Source of the DNA: Papaver somniferum
Lineage: Eukaryota; Streptophyta; Magnoliopsida; Ranunculales; Papaveraceae
DNA: 64,000 nucleotides
Assembly (NCBI RefSeq): GCF_003573695.1
Contig: NC_039364.1
Span: 71,444,256-71,508,255 of the forward strand
Reading direction: 5' to 3'
This document shows, one piece after another, positions 44,016-57,485 of this stretch. Below the pieces are notes generated by a model. It saw nothing but the letters and a program-made list of their open reading frames with translations. It did no database searches and had not been told where the DNA came from. How positions within the stretch are numbered: the first letter of the stretch is position 1; each line of letters begins with the position of its first letter. The position numbers were made by a program, and so were the translations under genes.

Positions 44016-45682
44016 AGATGAGTAAAACTAGAATTTGATTTGGTTAATACCGGCAGTGGTTATGCACTACATGATACACAAACCAAGTGTTTTCCCTGTA
44101 AACAGGTTTCTTCACAATTTCTTTTAATTGCGAGCGCCTAGATATATAAAGCTTTTAGTTCCGCCACTCACTTCTACAGGGTTGCCAAGTATTTCATCCC
44201 TGATAATCGGTTTAATTATGTACCTAGAGCTAAAATGAAAATGTAATGTACCAAAGGAAAACTAAAGAAGCCAAATGACAAACTTATAGCATCTTCTACC
44301 GTAACATGAATACAACGAATACTACACGATTAATGAAAAATGAAGAAAGTAGAACAAGTTTAATTGTTTTATAACAAACGTCGGTCCTTGCCGATTGTTC
44401 AAGCGTATATTTTGAAATGCGTGGGTGAAATGTGCCACCGGGCTTATTGCTGGCTTCAACTGCACAATGAATGGATCCAAAGATGAATTTTAGCTCAACA
44501 GCTGAAGCCATAAGTCTTTATTCTCAACTCCCATTAAAATGGTAATAGAACATGCTCATTTCTTAAGCTTTAGGTACTTCTATACCAAAATTGGGGCATC
44601 TATATTAACCAAACAACAACAAGTACCAAAACACAAAATTGATTAAAAAGACCAAAATCACAGTCAGATTTTGATACTGTTTAAATGGACAAAAATATAA
44701 AAATAGGCGGGATGTAACCAGTTTTTTCGTGCCCATTTTCAAATATTTTTTCTTATTTTTTATTTACACAGTATGTATCAAGTTTCATCCTTACTATTTT
44801 TTTTGGCCATTTCCAAACTATTTTTTACTCGTCCATTTGAACCGTCACTTAAAAATATTTTGACAAATGACCCATTTTCCGAAAAAGTTGGTAATCTCCT
44901 CCAGTGAAGGACATTTTCATAATATTTTAGTACACACAATAAAGTGCTAAAGTAACAAAAAATCAGTTATACTGGATCTTTTTCGACAACGATTTCATGA
45001 TCTTCATCCGATAAGTGGGGCCCGGCAAACAAGAAAAATGACCATTTTGATGGAGCAGACATGGACAGTATACGAGTCAGAGCCAACATCTTGCAGATAT
45101 AATAACCGCACCACCAATTTCTCAAACAACGATGCGTTATTATGAAATAAAATCTGAGACGCTTTCCACTAAAAGATTTACGAGGAGCCGAGGCGGATAT
45201 AGTTAACCTAACTATGTTTTTTTGTTTAACTTAAATTCTGAAAATGAATATACTGTAGCAAATAAGAAAGAAATATATAATCCTCACATAAAGTTGATGA
45301 TGGTATAAACTTTAAAAAGATTCCTTTACGAGAAATATATCAGCGAACAAGTAACTAATTCTGAGCAAAAATTTCTTTATCTTTCGATTAATCCCCGTAG
45401 TATTTAATTTTAATTAGATGGTAAGTTTAATTAGAAAAAAAAAGCAAGTTGATTGAAATAAACTTACGAAAATCTTCATAATGTAATTGAATTATTAGGA
45501 GAGGAATGTCAATAACATGGTTTTTAACCCTAAGTGAGTTTACACAGTCTTCCTATTTCATACTCTTTCTTTCCTTTTTGTAGTTAATCTTCCATGAGGA
45601 GGTTGAGAAATGCAGATCATGCCTCCCACCAGACTTCTCGTAAAATATTTTCATCTTTTACCGTATCGATCAGATGGATGGA
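44016..45682. other. Intergenic DNA between the Harbinger element and the gypsy element
   Basis: AT-rich DNA with no supported gene. A 24-base segment around 44363-44386 (GTTTTATAACAAACGTCGGT core) resembles a segment of the LARD internal region. Otherwise nothing recognisable. Confidence 0.5.
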
Positions 45683-45687
45683 TAAAT

Positions 45688-46588
45688 TGTAGGTACACAT
45701 TTCATCTTCCGTCACGTTCCCATAAAGACACGCATGGAGGACATGCGGTTAAGGGCATCAAGATATGATATCACGTGTGGGCATCCAAGAGTCACTTTAT
45801 CCTATCCATAGAAAGATCTAAGATCTACGGCTGGGGATAGTCAGACTGACGCAGACAAGACAGGGGCAGAGTACAGCTGTCTACCGCGGACAGACATCTC
45901 AACTACCCGCATTAAATACCCTCAAACAACATACGTGTCAGTCAGCCTGTATAGGAAGCGCAGATAATACTGCATATCCAGACAGAACACGCAGATGCAG
46001 CCGAGAACGAGAAGACTTCTGCGTGAGTGGCACAAAACACAAGAGGATAAGGTTATAACGGGCTTCAGAAGTGGACCCCACGTAACCTCCCTATAAATAC
46101 CCCTCTCTCCCAAGTGAAGAGGGGGGGCCGAAAAACATTGAGAGGAGAATAGGAGAGAGACAGAGATAGAGAGTGTAAGTGAAGTTCTTCCTGCTACGCA
46201 GGCTTATGTTGATCTCAAAGTCATTCGACTATTTCTGTAACCTTCATACGTATAATGAAAAATCCAAACCCGCAGACAGAGATCTGAGTGATGAATCATA
46301 TAAGTTAATCGTTTCATCTATATTCATGCATTTGTACTTTATATGTTCAATTCGATACTTATGGTATATCATGGTCGTACATTTAATACTTCATCCACTA
46401 TTTTATCTTATTGTATGAGTTAAGAAAAATGATTGTACTTGATGAGACGAGGAAGAGTATTAGAACTCTGAGTCAAGGATTCGACATAACCAATCCATTC
46501 CCCTCAGGCGCAGCTTATTTACTGTATTGTCATGAGTCTGCGCGTATTATTTGTGAATACTCAGATGACAATGATCTTTGTGTTCACA
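45688..46588 (+). repeat. 5' LTR of the gypsy element (901 bp)
   Basis: TG...CA termini. A TATA box (TATAAAT, 46092-46098) sits in CTCCCTATAAATACCCC, followed by a GAGAGAGACAGAGATAGAGAG leader, so transcription probably starts near 46120-46140. Small open frames here are not genes. Confidence 0.9.
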
Positions 46589-46591
46589 ATC

Positions 46592-46609
46592 TGGCGCTAG
46601 AAACAGGGA
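46592..46609 (+). promoter_or_regulatory. Primer-binding site of the gypsy element
   Basis: TGGCGCTAGAAACAGGGA starts three bases after the LTR. The matching tRNA was not identified by eye. Confidence 0.7.
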
Positions 46610-46699
46610 TCTTCATCCCGGTAAAAGATTTATCTTCTCCTGTGTTTTGTTTCAGGATTCGTTTTTTAAAAATAACGATGCATGGAACACTACGGTTTT

Positions 46700-46900
46700 T
46701 TCCGTTCATGATTTCAAAAACCAAAATTATGAACAGATCCGCGTTTATCTAAGTAGATTTGATTTTTCATGCATTTTCTAAGTTTTCACATCTTTGAAAA
46801 CCAAAATTACGAACAGATCCGCGTTTATCTAAGTAGATCTGATTCTTCATACATTTTCTAAGTTTTCACGTCTGTGAAAATCAAAACTTCGAACAAATAT
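46700..46900 (+). repeat. Tandem ~85-bp repeat in the gypsy 5' leader
   Basis: AACAGATCCGCGTTTATCTAAGTAGAT occurs at about 46732 and 46812, within a larger unit that includes TTTTCTAAGTTTTCAC; a third, weaker copy follows. It lies between the primer site and gag and is non-coding. Confidence 0.75.
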
Positions 46901-47080
46901 GCGGTCCTCTACATAGATGGGCGCCTTTAGTATCTTCAAGATTTTACACTTTTGAGAACTCAAAACGCTAATAGATATCACGTGGGTCCCATTGTCTTCG
47001 TGATTTTTTCTCTCTCTTTCAGGAAAATATTAAAAGATGGAGAAAAGCAAAGATGAAACACTACCCCGCTGACGCCACAC

Positions 47081-47935
47081 TTGTCCAGGGCTTCCATACC
47101 GCAGAAATGTTCAGTTCCTGCTTTCGATTGCTATGACGGATCAACTGATCCCGCGGCTCATCTTCGATATTATAATCGAATGATGGCCCGCTGGGATTAC
47201 GAAGACTCCATACTGTGCAGATACTTCCCATCAAGTCTAAAAGGGTCCGCGTTATCATGGTTTGATAACCTGCCATCAAACTCCATCGACTCCTACGACC
47301 AACTCACAGAAAAATTTCTAGCAACATACATGTACAACAAGGTTGTCAATACCGGCATGGACAAGCTATTCTCGCTTGAGATAAAATACAAAGAGACCAT
47401 CAGAGAATATACTGATAGATGGCACAAGATTTGCCAAGCTATTGGAAACGTAGATCCCGTGGTTAGTATCAACTGCTACAAATGGGGGATGGACAAGATG
47501 AGTCCTTTGTTTTTCGAGATCCACGGGACCATCCCTACCACCGAAGGAGATCTCCGGATAATCATAGAAAAGCATGCAAGGTTAGAAGAAATTCAGCATG
47601 AAAATCCTAGAGCTCATACTCAACGTCCCACACGCACAAATTCCGTGGATCAAGCCAGCGGGTCCAAAAGACGAATCACAGAAGAGTGTCCCAACGCAGA
47701 AAGGAAGGAACGAAGGGATGATAGACGACGAGATGATCCAAAATTTGAAGATCAAGTCTATACCAAGCTGAATACCAGTTATTCGCGCATCCTGAGGGAG
47801 ATCAAAGGGAGGGAGAACTTCGATTGTCCATGGTCCAAGAGAAAGCAGCCTCCTAGATCAGAAAAATCCAAGGAATACTGTGAATACCACTGTTTCAACG
47901 GTCATCAAACAGAAAAGTGCAAAATCTCAAGATAA
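47081..47935 (+). pseudogene. gag: gag (capsid and Cys/His knuckle) of the gypsy element, N-terminally incomplete
   Basis: An open frame of 284 residues with the retrotransposon gag pattern: YDGSTDPAAHLRYYNRMM, FPSSLKGSALSWFDNLP, then a charged linker, and near the end a Cys/His knuckle (CEYHCFNGHQTEKC). No good ATG precedes it; a short ATG frame upstream (47036) ends in a stop before gag, so the start is damaged. Forms the particle in intact relatives. Confidence 0.85.
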
Positions 47936-48186
47936 TGATTCAAAAACTAATCGACGCAGGAGACCTGAAGCAATATATACATAAGATTGATAACGAAGAT
48001 AGAACCAAGAGAGGCAAGCAGGTTCAATTACCAGAAGGCAACCGTACCCTTAACACGATTTCATGTTCGGAGATTCAAGGACCATCCCTAACCGCCCAGA
48101 TTGGGAAGAGATTGAGAAAACAATTCGAAGATTATTATGAGCTTTATAAGATCAATGGGAAATAGGTAAACGAGCACAAACAATGG

Positions 48187-48654
48187 ATGGATGCCCCCAT
48201 GACTTTCGATCCAGACGATGTGGAAGAAGACATGGAAGACCATAATGATCCCCTAGTCCTCACACTCCCAATAGCAGGGTGCAATGTCAAGAAAATTCTC
48301 ATCGATGGAGGAAGCTCAGTCAACGTCATGTTCTATGACACGTTCAAACGTATGGAACTCAACAAAGAGCAACTGCTGTCATCTTACTACACCATCTACG
48401 GATTCAACGGCACAGCTACAAAGCCCCTAGGGGACATTGTCTTACAAGTAGACGCATGGCCCATGAAAGTGGACACTCGATTCAGCGTCGTAGATGCACC
48501 TTCACCCTACAATTCCATCATCGGAAGGAGAAGGGTTCATAAGCTCAAGGGAGTAGCTGCAACCTACCATCAATATCTCAGATTCCCAACACCCCTGGGA
48601 GTCATGGAAATTAAAGGAGACCAAGTAACTGCGCAGGAATGTCAGATCTTATAG
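48187..48654 (+). pseudogene. pol: Aspartic protease segment of the gypsy element
   Basis: The motif ILIDGGSSVNVMF (active-site Asp, G-G-S-S as usual in the Tat lineage) and YNSIIGRRRVHKLKGVAATYH are present. Separated from gag by a stop, and from the RT by stops and a frame change, so pol is not one frame. Confidence 0.85.
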
Positions 48655-48855
48655 AATTAGATCAATAATGAGCGGGAAGAAAAGCACCGGTCCCGAAGAG
48701 CCAGAAGTAAGGAGATAACCATAGATACATATCTGGAAGAAATCTCCGAAAAAATCCTTCTAAACGTAAGCACCACTGGCAGCGCAGAAGCAAGCACCTC
48801 CGCGACAAAAGAAGACGGAGAGCCCACCAAATAGCAATCAAAGAATGTTCCTCTC

Positions 48856-51079
48856 TTGGGGGAACCAAAACCTACGTTTACACCTGTCGAAGCAGCTAAA
48901 GAAGTCAACATAGGTACTGAGGAAAACCCCAAGATTATCAGAATAGGCACCTTGATGGATGAAGAAAGAGAAGCCGAGCTAATCAAACTTCTAAAGGAAT
49001 ACGCAGACATTTTTGCTTGGAAATTTGGGGACATGACGGGAATTGACCCAAAATTAGTTCATCACGAACTTCGAATAAACCAGGTACCCCCCCTTTTAGG
49101 CAGAAGGTGCGCAAAGTAGCTCCAGAATACCATCGAGAAGTTGAAGTGGAACTCCGCAAACTACTGGACTCTGGATTCATCAAAGAAGTTAAGTACCCAA
49201 CATGGATCTCTAACATGGTCATCGTACCAAAGAAAAATGGCGGAGTAAGGATATGCATCGACTTCACCAACCTTAATAAGGCTTGACCTAAAGATAGCTA
49301 TCCACTGCCAAGCATTGACCAACTTGTCGAGGCAGTCGAAGGATACGAAGAAATGTCATTCATGGATGGATACTCTGGATACAATCAATTATTCCTAGCA
49401 GAAGAAGATCAGCAACATACAACATTCTATACACCATACGGCCTCTATTGCTATGTAAGAATGCCCTTTGGACTGCGAAACGCAGGGGCAACCTACAAAA
49501 GAATGGTGGATACAATTTCAAACCGTGGATTGGAAGTACACTGGAAGTACATGTGGATTATATGCTCGTCAAAAGCAAGCTGCGCAAAGATCATCACCAA
49601 GACCTAAAAGATATTTTCCAAGAAATGAGAGTGCACAACATGAAGGTAAACCCAGAGAAGTGCACTTTTGGTGTCACTTCCGGAAAGTTCCTCGGATATT
49701 TGGTGACGAAGAGGGGCATTGAAGTCGATCCCGCTAAAATTGAAGCCATCGTAAGAATTCCATCCCCAAAGAATTTAAAAGAGGTTCAGAAACTCAATGG
49801 TTCCCTGGCTGCGCTAGGGAGGTTCATATCCAGGTCCTCGGATAGATGTAAGCACTTTTTTAACATTCTCAAAAAAGGAAGCAAATTCGAATGGACGACA
49901 GAGTGCGAGGAAGCTTTTCGAAATATCAAAGAATACCTGGCTGAGATCCCTATATTACAAAAACCAGACCCTGATGAAGTGTTGGCACTATACATAGCAG
50001 CAACAGAAGATGCATTCAGCGCAGTATTGGTTAAAACCAACACGAAGATAGAGCAGATCATATATTACATCAGCAAGACTCTGAACGCAGCAGAAAGGAA
50101 CTACACGAAGATCGAGAAGCTCATCTTGGCATTAGTATGGGCAACCCTGAAACTCATAACTTACTTTTTGACTCACTACGTCCGCGTCCCATGCAAAGCT
50201 CCGCTAGAAGCAGTCCTTAATAACGCAGGGAAAGTAGGCAGAATTGCAAAATGGAATACTCACCTAGATCAATTCAATATCATCCATGAGCTACAACACT
50301 CTCAGAAGTCACAAGTATTAGCAGATTTCCTAGCAGACTTACCATTGGATAACTGCGAAGAAGTCATCATCGAAGGACGAAAGGCAGCAGGACTACCAGA
50401 AATGGACGAAGGTAAAGACCCTATAGACATCTTGGAACCAAAAAATCCTAGGCAATGGGAAGTCTTCGTAGATGGGTCGAAAAATAAAGAAGGGGCGGGG
50501 ATAGGCATCGTAATCACCACCCCAAAAGGAGACAGGATCATACATGCTTTCAGGTTAGAATTCAAGAGGCATACCAACAACATAGTTGAATATGAAGCAG
50601 TGGTGCATGCCCTTCAGTTGATAATAGAAATGGGCATAACTGACGTGCGTCTGACAAGTGATTCACAGCTGGTCATCCGACAAATAGGGTTGCAATATAA
50701 TGTTTATGACAGAACATTGTCAGCATACATGGAATTGGTGCAAACACTGGCATCACAAATTCCAAACATCAAATTCCGACACCTGTCAAGGAAGGAACTC
50801 AGGAATGCGGATGCCCTAGCCTACATATCATCGATGCTCAGAAACGAGGACGTCAAAGCAATCAAAGTAACCAGGATTTACGAGACTTCAATTGATATTC
50901 AAGAACTCTGCGCTGCACAGCAGAGGAACCACGCAGAAGAAGATATTGCAGATGATGACGTGGGAAAATTCATCGCGGATGATTTCCAAGAAGACGACAT
51001 CATGGCTAAGGCATATCAAGATGAAGACTTCAGCAAAGAAAAAGATTGGAGACCTGAGATTCATCTTTTCCTAAAATAA
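48856..51079 (+). pseudogene. pol: Reverse transcriptase and RNase H segments of the gypsy element, inactivated
   Basis: RT motifs in order: DIFAWKFGDMTGID, a frame change at the C7 run near 49090, LLDSGFIKEVKYPTWISN, VRICIDFTNLNKA followed by TGA at 49284-49286, YPLPSIDQLVEAVEG, MPFGLRNAGATYKRM. An 11-bp tandem duplication at about 49531-49552 shifts the frame directly before the catalytic site, which itself reads VDYMLVK with Tyr at the second catalytic Asp. Downstream is open to 51079: FLGYLVTKRGIEVDPAKIEAI, then RNase H (QWEVFVDGSKNKEGAG; IVEYEAVVHAL; SDSQLVIRQ). Several independent lesions, so dead. Confidence 0.9.
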
Positions 51080-51157
51080 GGAATATTACCCTCGGATCTA
51101 AAGCAAGCCAGAAAAATACAGTCAAAGGCAGGAAAATATGATCTGAGAAAAGAAATT

Positions 51158-52282
51158 TTGTACAAAAAATCTTTTCTCGGACCATTATTACGTTGCCTAT
51201 CCAGATCCGAAGGACATTTGATTTTGAAAGACATACACCGCGGCGACGCAGGCAATCACAGCGGAATGAGATCCCTAGCAGATAAGGCGAAAACTCAAGG
51301 ATATTACTGGCCAACAATGATACGAGACGCTGCAAGAATGTCACGAAGATGTGAAGAATGTCAGTGTTTCGCCAAAAAAATCCACGCACCCGCAACAATG
51401 TTGAACCCAGTAGACAGCCCTTGGCCATTCTCAAAATGGGGCATAGACATCGTGGGTCCCCTAATCGAAGGATCAGGGAAGAGAAGATTTTTGATAGTGG
51501 CCACGGACTATTTCAGCAAATGGGTAGAGGCTAAAGCCCTGGCAAGGATCCGAGACGCAGATGTCTTCACATTCATCTTTCAAAACATCATTTGCAGGTT
51601 TCGCATACCAGCTGAGATTGTATCCGACAATGGCAAGCAATTCCAAGAAAAAAACATCGACTTACTCTTCGATACTTTCAAAATTCGAAAGAACAAGTCA
51701 ACACCAATTTACCCTCAAATCAATGGTCAGGCAGAAGCCACAAACAAAACCCTCGCACTCATCCTCAAAAAGCAGTTGGACGAATACAAGAAGCGTTGGT
51801 GTGAGCAACTACACAACGTTTTGTGGGATTATAGGAAAACTCGAATATCATCCACGGGAGAATCCCCATTCTTACTCACCTATGGAGCCGAAGCTATTAT
51901 CCCAACAGAAATAATCATGCCAACTACGAAGACTGAAGCATGGGAGAAGAACCTCACAGCGGACATGATGTTGGAAAGGTTAGATGATCTAGAAGAGAGG
52001 AGGGAGGCAACCCTACAAAAAATGGAAAACTATCAAAGGAAACTAGCAAGGGAGTATAATAAGAGGGTTAAGCTTAGAAATTTCGTAGAAGGGTAGTATG
52101 TGCTGAGGACCATTCCCCAATACCAACGAGAAAAGAAGTGGGGCAAATTAGGACCAACATGGGGAGAACCCTTCGTCATACATGATGTTGTAGGAAATGG
52201 GTCTTATTATCTGCGCAACCTAAAAGGGGAGATCCTCAAACACCCATGGAATGCAAAATATCTCAAGCCATACTACCCGTAG
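51158..52282 (+). pseudogene. pol: Integrase of the gypsy element
   Basis: A His/Cys zinc-binding region (HRGDAGNHSGMRSLADKAKT; CEECQCF) precedes the DDE core: D in WGIDIVGP, D in IVSDNGKQF and E in INGQAEATNKT. The C-terminal part (LLTYGAEAIIPTEI; REYNKRVKLRNF) is Tat-like. A TAG at 52094-52096 interrupts; the rest (PTWGEPFVIHDVV...LKHPWNAKYLKPYY) ends at 52282. Confidence 0.9.
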
Positions 52283-53164
52283 AGGGCAACACTGACCTTC
52301 ATCTGCGTGAAGAGTGCCAGAAGAAGAAAACGACGTTTGCGATCGACATGTTTCTATCTCTGAGAGAGGAATAGCAAACCTCAACCTATCAATCAAGCAA
52401 ACTTTTGGCAAAAAAAATAGTCACAATACATGGAGCAACATAGTAACAAGACGACTGCGTGTAAATACAACACCTCACGAGAACCCTACACCTGTAAATA
52501 CAGCCTCCGCGTCAATACTTCATCCTCCTGTTTTTTACTGTTTACTACCTCAGAGGTTCCATCAATGGAATTCTTCTAAATGTAACTCAACAAACTGAAT
52601 AGACACTTTAACCCTCTTTCACCCGTGGACGTAGACACTCTGTTGTCGAACCACGTAAACACTTGTGTTAATTGTTGTTCTATTTTACTTGGGGAAAGTA
52701 GTCACCTACAATCTCTCGGGACTCCCCTATCAACGTCTATAAGTGTAGGACCATGGGGAAGGCATCCAGCAGAAAGATATACCCAACCAATCTTATGGCA
52801 GCGGGTTGACGGAATGAACGTACATTCCAAACAACTCATATCCTAGAACGCTTCTCCGACCCCCACCGTCTGGGAATCCTCTGGCCCAGGATTAGCCAGC
52901 GGGGTGACAGGTCTCAAGACGTTCACGAAGATACACATATCTTCGGGTTCGCACTCAAACACTTCGCTATCCTTGATTACATTCAGTTATATTCCAAATT
53001 AACCATAACAATAAAAGAAGTTGGACAACACAGATAAAAATTAAAACAATGATCAATTCATTAAAAGTTGATTACAGGCTTGGAAATGATACGCGGAAAC
53101 AAGAAACTACAAAAGGAATCTCACGAAGCCTTATAATCAACAAAGATCAACTATCTACAATAAT
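52283..53164 (+). other. Spacer between integrase and the antisense gene
   Basis: No protein domain on either strand. It is the first part of the long 3' non-pol region of the element. Confidence 0.5.
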
Positions 53165-56100
53165 CTACTCGGATGGTTCAACCCCACCAGCAGGTTTAGC
53201 AATCTTCCTCTTCTGCGTTGAAGGTACGCTCCCACCCGAGGAAGGCCCTGAAGAACCAGATGTAGGAAGCGGGGGTTTCTCACGGCGCGGATAACTCTTG
53301 ATAAGGCCATGCTCGGTCTTAAAATCATACTCGATGATGTCCATAATTTTGTTAGTCTCTTCCACTAGTTGACACCGAGCCTTGTACGCAATAACAGTAT
53401 TCATCATCTCATCCTTTGACAACAACGAGGAAAGGCGACTCACTTCCTTCGAAGCGGCTTGGGCATCCTCGTCCCTTGCTGTAGCTAAACCTTTGTGATA
53501 ATTAATCTGGCTTTCCTGATGCACTAATTGAGATTGAGCCTTCGCAAGCTCTTCATTTGCAGTGCGAAGCTGTCCCTGGAGCTCTGCAAGGAAAAGAAAA
53601 ATGCAGATGGTTAGGTCCAGGAAACTACAGAATCACACTCGATAATATAAGCATATACCTTCGACTCTCGCCGAATCTATTTCATATTCGTTAACAACAG
53701 CATCACGGGCTTCATCAAGAAAATCATACTCATCTGACAACTTCTTATAATCCGCTTGAAGGGTTGAAAGGGAGTACTGACTCACATCTAATTTTACATG
53801 TTTCATTGAATCCAAGTGACGAAGATGGTTGACCTCATTGTTTAAACCCTCCATACCCTTGTTGAGCCGATACATATTTACTTCAAGATTTCTCTCAGAC
53901 TCAGCTTGGCGAACCACATCAGCCCTAGACGCAGCTAAAGCTTTGCTAAAAACACCAGCCTCAGCCCTAGCGTCATCTCTTTCCCTAGCAAGACGCTGAA
54001 TGTAATCTTTAACATCAGAAGACTGAGAAGAACGAGCTTGACGCAATTCTTCTTCCAAGAGATTGATTTTAGCTTCCAATGATGAGACCTGTTCTCGGGA
54101 GTCACGAAGATTATCAGGCGTCCACAACAACGTTCCATTAAACAAACGACGATCATTGTTATATTTTTTCTGCATATCAATCATTTGGACTAGTCTTCCC
54201 CGCTACTCCTCTGCCAGAGCATTATGTTCATCGGCACGAGCATTCCACTTATCAGCCTCGCTCTTTATCTTCTCTACCAACTCTGCGATGCGAGATTTCT
54301 GACGCTGCCGCTCTTTCCGAAGCCATACTAACTCAGGAACTCCACCCACTGAAGATAGGGTGGGGGAGGGAGACTCAGACAGAACACTAATTACAGTAAA
54401 GGACAACAGTAAGGAAGAGAACAGATAATCAAACCTGTAACAGCCGAAGAATTCTTCTTGGCCTCTTCCAACTCACTACGAGCCATAGCAAGATCCAGGC
54501 GAAGCTTGTCCTCCTCCTTGCCTTGTTTCTCCTTAGCCTTGAGGAGACTCTTCAACTCACATATCTCCCTATCCCTATCAGTAATGACAGTCTCAGTCGC
54601 AGTAAGCTCCTCTTCCCGAAGACGAAGCTTACCCTTCAACTTAAGGGATTTGGCCTTAAAAAACTAGTACAACATGTGATTGCAATGCTCACTCCTCATC
54701 ATCTGCGAATCAGAAGATTAGAACACCCTGAATCTAAAAATTGCTAAAAATTGATACAAGGCAAAATGATAAGAGAACTCACCTCTAACATCCGTTGTTG
54801 GGGAAATCCATACTGATACCCATCAGCCAACGTCATCATATCAGCAACAGTCGAGGGAGCGTCGACCACTAGAGCAGCCTCCAAGGCCCGAAGATTCTTA
54901 TCCCATGCTTCTGCAACCTGGTCCTCGGGAGACAATTGCATCATCTTACCGGTATAGGAATCATATTTCTTCTCACCCTCCACCACAGGATCTGGATTGG
55001 GTACGAACATCAAGTTCTTTTTTTTAAACCAAGCTAAGATGGCATCATCACCATCAAGGATCAGTGACTGAGGAAAATCATCTCCAGAAGACCCAACCAA
55101 GGCCTTACCCATGTCCGTGAATATAGCACCCGAAGAGATCGAGGCTACTCCCGCATCCAAATCTGGAAGGTCTCTAGCACCGCTCCCCTCTGGAACATCA
55201 CTAGCATCCACGACTCCCTTACCCTTTCCAACCGCCTTGCTAGAGTTACCAAGCACATCCCAATCATCGTTTGGGGAAAGCATGTTGAACTCAGAAGCCA
55301 GGCCCAGGGCAGCGTTTATGTCAAAACTATCCTCCGCAGAATAAATCCGACCAAAGGAAAACTCCTGAGACGTAGCAGGAATTTCACCACCAACACCCTG
55401 ATCACCAAGGCCAGTGTTATCATCACCAGCATCACTGCAACCCGCAGGATTAACTTCTGCACCAGCATCATGACAACCTGCGGGATTAATTTCACCACCA
55501 ATACCGCTGCCACCAGCGCTAGTATTCCCTTCAAAAAATTCCTCATTATCATGACCTGGAGGAGATGTATCAGTACGCTCTTCCATATCACACATATCTT
55601 CATCCTCTCCAAGCTCAGTCACAAGACTGTAAACTTCTTCATAAGCCTCCGCCTCCTCGATTGTTGCGGTGGTGGACTGCTTGGGATTTATCCTTCTCTT
55701 CTTCGTCGCCTAAAAAGACAAGGCACAAGAATAAAAATCCCTGACTTTGAAAAGAATTAAAACTGCCTCAACTAAAGGACAAGGCATATGGAAATCTTAC
55801 CTTGACAACCGCAGCATTCTTCGCCTGAAGATCAGCATCGGAACTCTCTTCGTCATCTCCATCAACAACATCGAGGGCATATTGGAAATTCATGCCCTCA
55901 AAATTCAAATGCCAAGGACGGAAATTCCCATAACGAGCAGGAGGAGCCGCACGTATCTGGCTATCTTCGGTAGGACACCATCCTTGCAGACCTGGAACCC
56001 ACCCCCAAGCCCAGGGAGCAACAACCTCAATAAAAGTTGCGTGCCATTCATAGTCATGATCACGCTTGATCCGCTCACGAGTAGGAAACACCAATTTTTT

Positions 56101-57185
56101 AGTAGAATTCTCTGTACCCGGGACGTACTTCACCTTAGCACCACTTACTTCACTCAGAAGGCGGATCTCACACGAGGAGCGACAATATTCCGAAGACTCA
56201 CACTCCACGGTTTACGATTCCTACTGTTAACATAGTCACCGAAAGACTTGTTAAAATTCTCAGGCGTATACCACTCCCTTTCCTCAGGATTGAGAACATA
56301 AAGAGTCATCATTGTCTCTCCTTTGCTTTGAAGATAACACTCCCTCAGTGCACGAAGATAATTCCCATGAAGTTGGGAAATAGAGCGACAGTGTGTGTTC
56401 TTCGAAGAACCCTCTCGACCAGCCAGCACATCATAATAAAAAGAATCCCCAGACTTGTACAAAGGCAACATAAGACCCGCTTCAAAGGCCCCCATCGTGG
56501 TCAGCAGATGAAATTCATCAAACTTATATGTCGATATCATCTCATAAGTAATATCATCAGCAGCAGCGTAAAAACGAACATCAAATAGCTGAAGACCATG
56601 CTTTTCCTTGAAAACCTCCAGATCAATATGTTTGAAGGTCACTTTCTTCTCCCCAACAACGACGCTACGTATTTCCTGAGAAATATCTTCCTCCTCCACG
56701 GGATCAGGCGCAGAACCCTTCGAAGGGTTTCTATCAGAAGATTTCCTCTTAGTATGAACCTTAGATACATCACTCTTCGAAACCACTTCTTCCGAAGACC
56801 TCCCCTTGGGTTGAGACACTGGAGGGGGAGGTAGAGGATGTTGATGAGACGCGGAAGGAGGCGCCACTGACCGAAGAGGTAGGACATCCCGCGTTCTCTT
56901 GGGATCATCATGCGGATTAACTAAGGGACGAGAAACAACATACCGGGAGCCAGGAGCCTCTTTTGGCCGGTCCCCCTTCTGCGTATTCCCTCTCTGTGAC
57001 TCACCCCTCTTAGAAGTTAAGTGCCTCTGACCAGAAGAAGACGAAACCCTATGAACGCGGGCATCACCTTGGGAAGATTTAGACGAACCTCCACCATGCG
57101 GAGAAACATCAGGATCCCTACGCGGAGGAGATCTACGCGGACTAGGCGGTGGAGTTTGATAAGACACCCGCGGACGGTCAGCCAT
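53165..57185 (-). pseudogene. Antisense multi-exon gene of the Tat-type element (gypsy-type transposon protein with coiled coil)
   Basis: Minus-strand reading starts at the ATG at 57185 (MADRPRVSYQTPPPSPRRSP). Exons: ~57185-56160, ~56150-55801, 55709-54783, ~54690-54436, ~54400-54190, ~54184-53650 and ~53590-53165. The first exon holds a Ser/Pro/Arg-rich region, then a globular part (TYKFDEFHLLTTMGAFEAGL; VLNPEEREWYTPENFNKSFG) like proteins filed as putative gypsy-type transposon. Exon 2 has FIEVVAPWAWGWVPGLQ. Later exons are acidic, then long coiled coil (SLEAKINLLEEELRQARSS). There is a frame change near 56160 and a stop (LY*FFK) near 54667. Similar antisense genes occur in Grande and related Tat elements. 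Confidence 0.75.
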
Positions 57186-57485
57186 GTCTGCGTAGTACAC
57201 AAACAAGTTTCAGATTTCCGCGAAGACAAAACAGAAATTAAAAAACCCAATTTCATCCAGTTCTTCATAATCATGAACCAGATGGAAAATAAGAACAAAC
57301 CCTAAATAAAAGAGGAAATAACAAATAGGGGCAAGCATATACGAAGAAAGATATCATTACTGTTTGTAATAACGAACAAGGGCAATCATACACACACTTA
57401 TATATATGTTCTTCATCACAAACACACATCAACAGTTCATCAAAAGATAATGAAGACACGGTAAAATCACCTACCTATAAACAAA

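Noticed and set aside
44296..44511. Small minus-strand open frame of 71 residues
   Set aside because: No recognisable domain and no supporting splice or start context; it overlaps a motif shared with non-coding LARD DNA.
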